Below, in pieces: positions 38,934 through 46,381 of a DNA stretch of 64,000 nucleotides. This stretch comes from Aeromonas australiensis. Lineage in GTDB: Bacteria; Pseudomonadota; Gammaproteobacteria; Enterobacterales; Aeromonadaceae. Made by a program: the position numbers and the translations under genes. The notes under the pieces are model-generated. The model did not search any database. It worked only from the letters and a program-made list of their open reading frames with translations, and was not told the DNA's origin. Position 1 is the stretch's first letter. Each line of letters begins with the position of its first letter. The DNA lies in contig NZ_CDDH01000100.1 in assembly GCF_000819725.1 (NCBI RefSeq), forward strand, positions 1 to 64,000. The letters run 5' to 3'.

Positions 38934-40322
38934 ATGTCGAGAACCCTCTTTTTACTCTTGCTGGCGCTGTTTGCCGCTCTGCCAGCCCTGAGTGCCGAAC
39001 CGGCGGCGCCGACGGCGGCAGTGTGCGCCATCCGCCATCAGGATCAACTGCTGCTGGTGCAGGATCGCATCTCCTCCCGCTACAGCCTGAGCGGTGGCTA
39101 TATAGATGGCGGCGAGAGCCCGCAGCAGGCGGCGCTGCGCGAACTCTATGAAGAGACCGGCTTGCGGGGGGAGGTGGTGCAGGAGTTGGGCCGCTGGCAG
39201 CGGGCGCTTATCTTCGCTTGTCGCACTCTGGAGCCTATCGTCGCCCAACAAGATTCCGATTTTGTCTCGCTGCTGAAAGCTCCCAATCTGGGGGGAGAGA
39301 TCCTTAACGCCCGGCTGATCGCCATCGACCAGCTGCCCCGCGAGCAGCGCCGCTTCCCGGATCAGCTCGACTGGCTGCAAGCCCTGCTGGATCAGGTGCC
39401 CGAGAGCGAGGTGCACTGGCAGGCCGATTTTGTGGCGCAGGGCAATGCGCTGCATCAGGTCGAGATCCCGCTGATACTGCGGCTGCAGCAGTGGCTGGGG
39501 CCCGATCTCTGGTGGCTGTCGGTCAGCAATCTGTTTGGTTCAGGCGGCTTTCAGCTTGCCCTGATACCTTTGCTGCTCCCGCTGCTGGGGTGGCCGCGAC
39601 TGCGTCAGCTGCTCTTTGCCATGCTCTGGCTCGGCTTGCTGGTGCAGGCAAGCAAAGAGGGGATTGGCTGGCCGCGCCCCTTCCATCTGCAACCGCTGCT
39701 GGCAACTCACAGTGCGCAAGGCTTTGGCATGCCGAGCGGCCATACCGCCTCGGCCTTGCTGTTCTGGGGGGCGCTGCTTGGCTGGCTCTGGCCTGCCCGG
39801 CGCGGGCTGGCCTATTCGCTGGCCTTGCTGCTGGCGCTCACCACTGGGCTGGCGCGGGTCTGGCTCGGGGTGCATTTTATCTCCGATGTGGCGGCGGGGC
39901 TGCTGCTGGGCGGTTTGCTGCTGGCTGCTCGCCCCTGCTGGGGTGCCGACAGGCAGTCGGCGGCTTGGCTGCTGCTGATTGCATCTGCGCTGGCGCTTGG
40001 GGGGCTGACCCAATCTGCCCATCTGGGCGGGATCGGCCTGACGGCCCTCGGGCTCTGGCTTGGCGGTTTGCTTACCCTGACTCGCGGCGGTTATCCCCCC
40101 ATTGTGACCGGCGTGGTCACCCTGGCGGGGGGCGCTCTGATAGGGGCGGGACTCTGGGCGCTGCCGCTGTTGACCAGCAGTTCGCTCACTATCCTGCTCG
40201 GTCAGTTTGTGCTCTTTTGCGGGCTGGGGCTCTGGTTGAGCGCTGGCCTCTGGTGGATACTCTCTTTCTTGAAATGCGACACACGACCCAAGGGCAACAG
40301 CCCTGACAAGGGAACCCTATGA
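38934..40322 (+). CDS. NUDIX hydrolase - PAP2 phosphatase fusion
   Basis: A 462-residue two-domain protein. A Sec signal or anchor (RTLFLLLLALFAALPALSA) is followed by a NUDIX domain (about 25-150) whose box is complete: GGYIDGGESPQQAALRELYE then ETGL. From about 180 comes a multi-helix PAP2 phosphatase: KEGIGWPRP (motif 1), PSGHTASA (motif 2) and RVWLGVHFISDV (motif 3). Both domains hydrolyse phosphates and would act outside the cytoplasm, for example on undecaprenyl pyrophosphate or extracytoplasmic nucleotides; the true substrate is unknown. Its stop overlaps the next start by 4 nt (ATGA), so the two are probably coupled. Confidence 0.88.
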   Translation: MSRTLFLLLLALFAALPALSAEPAAPTAAVCAIRHQDQLLLVQDRISSRYSLSGGYIDGGESPQQAALRELYEETGLRGEVVQELGRWQRALIFACRTLEPIVAQQDSDFVSLLKAPNLGGEILNARLIAIDQLPREQRRFPDQLDWLQALLDQVPESEVHWQADFVAQGNALHQVEIPLILRLQQWLGPDLWWLSVSNLFGSGGFQLALIPLLLPLLGWPRLRQLLFAMLWLGLLVQASKEGIGWPRPFHLQPLLATHSAQGFGMPSGHTASALLFWGALLGWLWPARRGLAYSLALLLALTTGLARVWLGVHFISDVAAGLLLGGLLLAARPCWGADRQSAAWLLLIASALALGGLTQSAHLGGIGLTALGLWLGGLLTLTRGGYPPIVTGVVTLAGGALIGAGLWALPLLTSSSLTILLGQFVLFCGLGLWLSAGLWWILSFLKCDTRPKGNSPDKGTL

Positions 40323-41404
40323 ATATGAAAAAAGTGGATTTGGCCAAGATAACCCTGGGGGTGCTGTTTCTCAGCCTGCTCATCATCTCCTGCTTTATGG
40401 TGCTGCGCCCCTTCCTGCCTGCGCTGGTGTGGGCCACCATGATCACCATCGCCACCTGGCCGCTGATGTTGATGATGCAGCGCCTGCTGTGGGGCAAGCG
40501 CACCCTGGCGGCCCTCTTTATGACGCTGGTGCTGCTGCTGATGTTCGTTATCCCGCTCTTTATGACCCTGGCCAATGTGGCGGAGAAGGCCCCCATGCTG
40601 ATCGAGCTGGGCACCCATATCAGTCAGTCACCGCCACCTGAGTTGCTCTGGCTGCAACAGATCCCGTTGGTGGGCGACAAGCTCTATGACTTCTGGCAGC
40701 AAATTCTGGCAAGCGGTGGTCAGGTGCTGTTTGCCAAGCTGGCCCCCTATTTTGGTCAGACCGCCCGCTGGCTGGCCTCTCAGGCCGGTAATCTTGGCTT
40801 GCTGTTCGTCCACTTCCTGCTGACGGTCGGTATCTGCGGTCTGCTCTATCACTCCGGTGAAGTGGTGGCGACCGGCATTCGCCGCTTTGCCCACCGGCTG
40901 GCGGGTCAGCGTGGCGACAACGCCACCGTGCTCGCTTCACAGGCGATCCGCGCCGTGGCGATGGGGGTGGTGGTGACCGCGCTGGTGCAATCCTCGGTGG
41001 CCGGGGTGGGACTGTGGATCGCCGGCATCCCCTACGTCATGGTGCTGGTGGTGGTGATGTTCCTGCTGATCGTCGCCCAGATCGGCCCCTTCCCGGTGCT
41101 GATCTCCTGCGTTGGTTATCTCTACTGGAGTGGGGACACCACCTGGGGCACCTTCTTGCTGGTCTGGTCGCTGATTGCGGGCACCATGGACAACTTCCTG
41201 CGTCCCTTCCTGATCAAGCGGGGTGCCAATCTGCCGCTGATCCTCATTCTGGTGGGGGTTATCGGCGGCCTGCTGGCGATGGGGATCATTGGTCTCTTTA
41301 TCGGCCCGGTAGTGTTGGCGGTGGGCTACACCCTGCTGGATGCCTGGATCAAGGAAGATGACCAACCGGCGGCTGCCGCGGTTGAAGCGCCCAAGGCCCA
41401 ATAA
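40319..41404 (+). CDS. AI-2E family transporter (YdiK-like)
   Basis: A 361-residue membrane protein of the AI-2 exporter (UPF0118/PerM/TqsA) family with about eight hydrophobic helices. The start FLSLLIISCFMVLRPFLPALVWATMI, the central LLYHSGEVVATGIRRFAHRL and the GLFIGPVVLAVGYTLLDAWI end all match E. coli YdiK-type members. These proteins export small molecules or couple to ions; a role in autoinducer-2 transport is shown only for TqsA. Translationally coupled to the NUDIX-PAP2 gene. Confidence 0.9.
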   Translation: MNMKKVDLAKITLGVLFLSLLIISCFMVLRPFLPALVWATMITIATWPLMLMMQRLLWGKRTLAALFMTLVLLLMFVIPLFMTLANVAEKAPMLIELGTHISQSPPPELLWLQQIPLVGDKLYDFWQQILASGGQVLFAKLAPYFGQTARWLASQAGNLGLLFVHFLLTVGICGLLYHSGEVVATGIRRFAHRLAGQRGDNATVLASQAIRAVAMGVVVTALVQSSVAGVGLWIAGIPYVMVLVVVMFLLIVAQIGPFPVLISCVGYLYWSGDTTWGTFLLVWSLIAGTMDNFLRPFLIKRGANLPLILILVGVIGGLLAMGIIGLFIGPVVLAVGYTLLDAWIKEDDQPAAAAVEAPKAQ

Positions 41405-41447
41405 CGATTCAGTAAAAGACGATTCAGCCATCAATCGCTGATGCCAG

Positions 41448-41473
41448 GAGCCGCCTATAAGGGCGGCTCTTTT
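41448..41473 (+). terminator. intrinsic terminator of the AI-2E transporter gene
   Basis: GAGCCGCC / GGCGGCTC stem, loop TATAAG, followed by TTTTG. Confidence 0.85.
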
Positions 41474-41488
41474 GTTTATTGCCGTCCC

Positions 41489-41563
41489 ATGCCGGTTCGA
41501 TTGGCGAAGCGTGATCGGACGAGCGAGATGCCGCTGTTCCGGTTCTATCCATAAGTCGGCGGT
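41489..41563 (+). repeat. intergenic direct repeat, copy 1
   Basis: Begins ATGCCGGTTCGATTGGCGAA and continues with GAGATGCCGCTGTTCCGGT; about 75 bp. It aligns end to end with the copy at 41774. The core (GATTGGCGAAGCGTGATC) is a short imperfect palindrome. Confidence 0.6.
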
Positions 41564-41773
41564 GACCCGACTGAGGGGAAATGCGGGTGACTTATGGCGG
41601 CAAAGCAGACCGAGTAAGCGGTATAAGCTGAATTTATGGATTTGTGCTAAATGCCCCAATTTTTGCTTATACCGACGCCTGTCCAGCCCCAGCGCCACGA
41701 TTTGGCTCGAAACAGGTCTGCCACAGGCAATTGCCGATTTGTGCCAACCCGTATGTACCCCGTGTTACCGCCT

Positions 41774-41850
41774 ATGCCGGTTTGATTAGCGAAGCTTGAT
41801 TGGAGGATCGAGATGCCGCCGTTCCGGTATTTCCGTGAATCAGCGGCATC
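41774..41850 (+). repeat. intergenic direct repeat, copy 2
   Basis: Begins ATGCCGGTTTGATTAGCGAA and continues with GAGATGCCGCCGTTCCGGT. It is diverged from copy 1 by scattered substitutions, so the duplication is not recent. Confidence 0.6.
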
Positions 41851-41903
41851 TGGCAGAGGAGAAATATGGATGGCCGTTATCGCGGGGAATTTATTTACGC
41901 GAA

Positions 41904-41936
41904 CGTCCGATTACGCCTTACGGCTAATCGAACCTA
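41904..41936 (-). repeat. inverted copy of the GATTAGCG..CGTAATC core
   Basis: On the minus strand it reads GGTTCGATTAGCC then GTAAGGCGTAATCGGAC, the same palindromic core as the two direct repeats. Confidence 0.5.
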
Positions 41937-41966
41937 CGGGCTCTAATTTCCTCGTTGATGGAGTTG

Positions 41967-42401
41967 TTAACCAACTTCACACCATGCATTGACTCCCACT
42001 TTACCAATAACATGAAGCAGTATTGCAATTGCAGGAGTAATTAGAGCTGCTGCTAAACCTAAGGTTGATGCTATAACACTACTGATGCCAGATACAATAA
42101 ACATTGCAGTCGGAGTCGCTTGAGCAAGAAGTTTATCCCTGTCTTTTTTATACTTTTTGTCGCCGCATATAAATAAGCGGAACTCCGCCATAAGCCGCTC
42201 CCAAAATGGCTGAGGATTTCCTTGCGGTTTTCCTCCAAATTGCTGAGTACTCGAGGGACCATTAGCTGCTAACCATTGTTTTGCAGCCTCTTCTTCACCA
42301 TGGGCTTCGATTAGTGTTGTAATTGAACTCCTCTGGTATGGCTTCAACCCCGCTAATAGCTCATCAAGACTAAATGTTGGCAATGTGTTTAGGTCTGTCA
42401 T
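41967..42401 (-). CDS. small protein with C-terminal membrane helices, partner of the protease
   Basis: A 144-residue protein of unknown family. Residues 10-50 are helical (SLDELLAGLKPYQRSSITTL, then a Glu/Ala-rich segment ending QWLAANGP). Residues 97-135 are strongly hydrophobic (FIVSGISSVIASTLGLAAALITPAIAILLHVIG), enough for one or two membrane helices. Its ATG overlaps the protease stop by one base (TAATG), so the pair is translated together. AT-rich relative to the core genome, suggesting transfer. Confidence 0.7.
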   Translation of the reverse strand: MTDLNTLPTFSLDELLAGLKPYQRSSITTLIEAHGEEEAAKQWLAANGPSSTQQFGGKPQGNPQPFWERLMAEFRLFICGDKKYKKDRDKLLAQATPTAMFIVSGISSVIASTLGLAAALITPAIAILLHVIGKVGVNAWCEVG

Positions 42402-43045
42402 TACATCATCTCCCGAATGTACTCAGCAGAAATTATGTGAGTTGTTTGATTCAATTCAGCTGGATTGATTCCCCCAAGAGAGATACCAAACTGGGGAGCG
42501 TAAGTTCCAACCAACAACCCTACAATCTTTTGTAAGCGCGGACTAAACACCATGGATCCGGATTGGCCTGGGCGTGACTGAATATTAAGAACCGCATGCT
42601 TGCTTTTTATTGAACTTGACTCAAGAAGGATTTTTGCTCCAACAGCAGTGCTTTGAAATGTTAGGACACGACGCCCTTCTGTGCAGTGAGGGTAGCCAAA
42701 TATTCCTAGAGTCTCGCCTACAATCACCTCATCAAGAGATGCAATGGCTGGAATGTTTCCAGAAAATGTCACATCAGCCTTAAGTATTGCAAGGTCTTTG
42801 ATTGGGTCTATTTCTAAAACAACAGCATCTATTGGTTGGCAATGCGTGTCTGTTACATCTTGATACTCATTTATTTTTTGAATGTGAGGTGCCAAAATAA
42901 CCAGCCCATTTGGATTGTCACCGATCACATGCCGTGATGTTGCATAGGCACCATCACTTGAAATCATAAAAGCAGTACCAAGCATTTCAACATGGCTGGG
43001 AGTCATGCGACCGACAATTACAACAAATTGAGTAAATATGTCCAT
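42401..43045 (-). CDS. trypsin-like serine protease
   Basis: A 214-residue, single-domain chymotrypsin-fold protein. The catalytic triad can be placed: H39 in ATSRHVIGD, D84 in IKDLAILKAD and S162 in RPGQSGSMVF. No signal peptide is seen, so it is probably cytoplasmic, unlike DegP/DegS. No PDZ domain. Cytoplasmic trypsin-like proteases linked to a small partner occur in bacterial conflict and anti-phage systems, which is an inference here. AT-rich. Confidence 0.85.
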   Translation of the reverse strand: MDIFTQFVVIVGRMTPSHVEMLGTAFMISSDGAYATSRHVIGDNPNGLVILAPHIQKINEYQDVTDTHCQPIDAVVLEIDPIKDLAILKADVTFSGNIPAIASLDEVIVGETLGIFGYPHCTEGRRVLTFQSTAVGAKILLESSSIKSKHAVLNIQSRPGQSGSMVFSPRLQKIVGLLVGTYAPQFGISLGGINPAELNQTTHIISAEYIREMM

Positions 43046-43445
43046 TGTATATCCTGATAGCTAACTGTTATTAGATGAGAGATTGTGTTTACTCGTTATG
43101 TAGAGCCTTTCATATATTCCATAACCTTTCTGGAGAATACCACGTAAAATTAATTTTCAATTATCACGTTGCCAGCCAGTCTATGGTGTTGAGCGTATTT
43201 GTGAAACATCCTCTTTTGACTCTGTTTTCTACTGTGAGTAAAAATACACTTAAGGCGTAGCAATTGAAAGTACCGCTCAGGCTCGGCTTTGTGAACAGGT
43301 TAGGAGTGTGATCGGGGTAACGTCTTATATGGTGTCGCTGGCCAAGAGTTAGGCGGTGAGTCTGGTGTAATATTGGTACGCATTGAGTTGGGATAAATAA
43401 CCCGGGGCGTGGCAACGCCCCGGGTTATCAGTGGGTAGGGAAGGG
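43046..43445. other. AT-rich intergenic region
   Basis: Promoter side of the protease pair, then a transition back to GC-rich DNA and the terminator hairpin of the agmatine deiminase gene. No convincing gene. Confidence 0.5.
43397..43428 (-). terminator. stem-loop after the agmatine deiminase gene
   Basis: ATAACCCGGGGCGT / ACGCCCCGGGTTAT, perfect 14-bp stem, loop GGCA; weak T-run (ATTTAT) on the minus strand. Confidence 0.75.
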
Positions 43446-44568
43446 TCAGGCTGGCTGGTGCAGGGTGATGCAGTGAATGCCGCCGCCACCGGCGGCGACC
43501 GGATCGATATTGATCTGCACGATGTCGCGGCCGGGGTAGAGGCGGGCCAGCAGATCATGGCAGTAGCGGTCGGCAGCCTTGTCGCCAAACTCGGGTGCGA
43601 TCACCGCACCATTGATCGGCAGATAGTTGATATAACCGGCGGCAAAGTCGCGGCTGCGGCTGAAGCGGTTGTCCCGCACATCGAGCGGGGCGGCAGCACA
43701 TGCAGCTCCAGCTTGTTGCCGTCGGCATCGGTGGCCTGCTTGAGGATGGCCAGATGCTGGCGGGTCACCTCGTAGTCGTGGGATTCCGGATCGTTGTCCA
43801 TATTGACCACCACCACCCCGGGGCGGACAAAGCGGGCGTAGAAATCGACGTGGGCATCTGTGATGTCTTTGCCCTTGATGCCCGGCAGCCAGATGATTTT
43901 GCGCAGCCCCAGATTGGCTTTCAGCTCCGCCTCCAGTTGCGCCTTGCTCACCCCCGGGTTGCGGTTGCTGTTGAGCCAGCAGCTCTCGGTCATGATGCCG
44001 GTGCCGTTGCCATCCACCTCAATGCCGCCCCCCTCGCCAGTCAGCAGCGGGCATCCGCCTGCTTGCTGACCAGTTCGGCCACCCCCGCATCCTGTTCGTG
44101 CTCCTGCTTGTCGCCCCAGCCGTTGAAGTTGAAATCCACCAGCCCCAGCTCCCCTTCGCCGTTCTGGACGAAGACGCCACCGGTATCGCGCAGCCAGATA
44201 TCGTCCAGCTCGGCGACGATAAAGCGGGTGTTCTGCTCGCCACAGAGTTGGCGGGCCAGCGCCTCCTCCTCTTCGCGGCAGAGCACACTCACCTTGGTGT
44301 AAGGGGTCATGGCTTTAACCAGCCGCCCTATGGTGGCCTGCACCTCTTTGTAGTCGCGGCCCCAGATATCGGCGCTGGCGGCAAAGGCGACCCAGACTTG
44401 CGCCTGAGGGCCAGCCTCATCGGGCATATGGAACTGCTCGCCGCTGGCGCTGGTTGCATTCTCATCGGCATTGCTGCTGGCCGCGTGGGCCTTGCCCGGC
44501 AGGTTGCCGAGCCCGGCCAGCACGCCAATGGCCGCCAGCTGTTTCAATACGTTGCGTCGGGATAGCAT
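43446..44568 (-). pseudogene. Tat-exported agmatine/peptidylarginine deiminase-family protein, two frameshifts
   Basis: The coding sequence is split over three frames. It begins with a twin-arginine signal (LSRRNVLKQLAAIGVLAGLG) and carries FIVAELDDIWLRDTGGVFV, and the frame ends near 44041. A second frame resumes at GEGGGIEVDGNGTGIMTESC and covers NPGVSKAQLEAELKANLGL and KGKDITDAHVDFYARFV. A third resumes at VRDNRFSRSRDFAAGYINYL and ends with the catalytic-Cys motif GGGGIHCITLHQP. Joined, this is a full-length PPC/agmatine deiminase, a guanidino-group hydrolase unusual in being exported. Both breaks (about 44046 and 43687-43690) are repaired by adding one C to a C-run, so either decay or sequencing error is possible. 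Confidence 0.85.
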
Positions 44569-45127
44569 GAAAACTCTTTGGATGAGGTCGCTCTTTGCTG
44601 TCGCTGAATGACCGGAAGTGACAAGCGCTGTTAATCGAATTGCGTTGAGTAATAGACTATCCGTGGCTGTGGTGGCGAACAAACGATCTCCCATAAAAGG
44701 GATAAGTGCAGCCAATCAATGACACTCAAACCGTGGCCCCGCAGGTGCATCAGGAGAGTTAAGGAGTACCAGCGCCTTCTGCCACTGGCTCGGCCAGCAG
44801 TTTGCCGACGGTGAACCCGACCGGGAGGAGGGCGGGGTTGCCACCCTCTGAGGCAGGTCACTGGGTCTGGCTAGGTGATGTACCAGATGGCATACGCTTG
44901 ATGTCATTTGGAAATTGGCTGGGATGGGCATCTTGTCAGATGGACTGGCACTGCCTGACATATCTTAAATGAACCCCGTGTGATGATGAACAGATGATGT
45001 TCTGGCATCTGACCATATCTCTTCCGCCACAGATCACATAAATAGACAGCCTCGCTTTCACTGGCTTCTGTATACGCCAGAATGGGTAGTGCCCATATCA
45101 TCACGCTAACAGTGGAGGTTGGTGTGT
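44569..45127. other. intergenic region containing the left 28-bp repeat
   Basis: GC-rich to about 44880, then AT-richer. It contains the left direct repeat (44836-44863). On the minus strand a GC-rich frame ends FTVGKLLAEPVAEGAGTP before a stop near 44760; this may be the tail of a lost gene cut at the repeat. Confidence 0.4.
44836..44863 (+). repeat. 28-bp direct repeat, left copy
   Basis: Begins GGTTGCCACCCTCTGAGGCA and ends GGTCACTG. Identical over all 28 bases to 48732-48759; flanks differ on both sides. The copies bracket the LuxR/lipoprotein segment. Confidence 0.85.
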
Positions 45128-46198
45128 ATGTCAATTTGTATCTCGAAGCTACTGGAATTGCAGGGGCGCCTCTACGAAGCGGAGCAAGACTATGAACTCC
45201 TGTGCAAATTGTTTGATGAGGTGAGAGTCCTGTTCAATGCATCCGCTGCCAGCGTGGTGCTGGCGCCAAGACACGCCCCTGAGGATGCCATCGTTTGGAC
45301 CAAAAGCTACTCTCGCTCTGACTTGGAATTTTATTTTGAACGCATGACAGACGATGTCTTTCTCAATACCTATATGCAGCACATGCTGGCTGGCAAGGCT
45401 GTCATCGTTGATCAGCTGTTGAACTTTGATCGCATCGACAACCCCGTGTTCAGGGAAGAGATGGTGCCGCGTTTTCAGGCTCGCTATGCTCTGTGCATTC
45501 TGGTTCCTCTGAGTACCTTGGATGAGTTTGCGATCACTCTCCATCGGGATCAGACACAATCCCCTTTCACCCCGGCTGAGCAACAGATGTTGCAGTTGCT
45601 CTCCGACGGTCTGGGATGTTGGGCCAGAAGTTATCGTCGACGTCAGAGGTTCAATAAGGAACGTACACTATTGACTGCCCTGCTGGAGCGGGATAATCGT
45701 CCCCGCGCCGTTGTGGATCAATATGGACATCTGCAGCTGACCAATCGAGCTATGCAACAGGCGCTGGGTGAATATCGCATCACACAGAGCCCTGTTGACC
45801 TTCAACTGGTCATCCCTTCTCGCTGGCAGACTCTTTGGCGGGAATCGTTGAGCCGTGGGAGTGAAGGGCGGCTTGCTCTGCCTCTATCAGAATCTCATCG
45901 CGTAATCCTCGAATGGGCACCACTGCCAGAGCCCGTTGGGTGGTTTGAACTGATGTTGATTGACCCGCGATGGGAGCATGAGCGACACCTTCAACGCATG
46001 GAGCTACTCTATGGGCTGACCAAGAGCGAACAGGATGTGCTTACCCTGCTCTCACGTGGCTTGACTGGAGCAGAGGTTGCTCGTCTTCGTGGTGTCACGG
46101 TCGAAACCGGCAAAAGCCAAATAAAAATGCTGTTGCATAAAACTGGCACCAACAACCAAAACGATCTACTTAACTTGTTGTTCAATATTTCTCATTAA
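45128..46198 (+). CDS. LuxR-type transcriptional regulator
   Basis: A 356-residue regulator. The last ~60 residues are a LuxR helix-turn-helix: LTKSEQDVLTLLSRGLTGAEV then RLRGVTVETGKSQIKMLLHK. The N-terminal ~175 residues may be a GAF-like sensor and the middle a PAS-like domain (RAVVDQYGHLQLTNRAMQQAL). No receiver domain. The ATG at 45128 follows GGAGG at 9 nt. It is followed at 183 bp by a large lipoprotein gene it may control. Codon use is less GC-rich than the flanks, and the pair lies between 28-bp repeats. Confidence 0.85.
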   Translation: MSICISKLLELQGRLYEAEQDYELLCKLFDEVRVLFNASAASVVLAPRHAPEDAIVWTKSYSRSDLEFYFERMTDDVFLNTYMQHMLAGKAVIVDQLLNFDRIDNPVFREEMVPRFQARYALCILVPLSTLDEFAITLHRDQTQSPFTPAEQQMLQLLSDGLGCWARSYRRRQRFNKERTLLTALLERDNRPRAVVDQYGHLQLTNRAMQQALGEYRITQSPVDLQLVIPSRWQTLWRESLSRGSEGRLALPLSESHRVILEWAPLPEPVGWFELMLIDPRWEHERHLQRMELLYGLTKSEQDVLTLLSRGLTGAEVARLRGVTVETGKSQIKMLLHKTGTNNQNDLLNLLFNISH

Positions 46199-46232
46199 AT
46201 ACACCACTACTCTCCTTCCCCACATGCAACCG

Positions 46233-46250
46233 ATCCCCCGATAGGGGGAT
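46233..46250. promoter_or_regulatory. palindrome between luxR-type gene and lipoprotein gene
   Basis: ATCCCCC-GATA-GGGGGAT, perfect 7-bp arms, about 130 bp before the lipoprotein start. There is no T-run, so an operator is as likely as a weak terminator. Confidence 0.4.
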
Positions 46251-46381
46251 GCGGTTTATGCACGACGAGCCTATAACCAACACAGTCGCTAAAGCGACAT
46301 GTCAGGTATTTAAAGGGGTCTGTCGGTGCATCCGTCATGGATGACAGCAAGCCATATAAAAAGTCAGGGACCGGGGGATAT

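Larger units (their letters stand above)
41405..41966. other. repeat-bearing intergenic region
   Basis: No gene seen. It holds the terminator of the transporter gene, two diverged ~75-bp direct repeats and an inverted third copy of their core (see repeat entries). It marks the change from GC-rich core to the AT-rich protease module. Confidence 0.6.

Noticed and set aside
41405-41966. CRISPR array in the repeat-rich spacer
   Set aside because: Only two long diverged direct repeats and one inverted copy; no regular short repeats with unique spacers and no cas genes.
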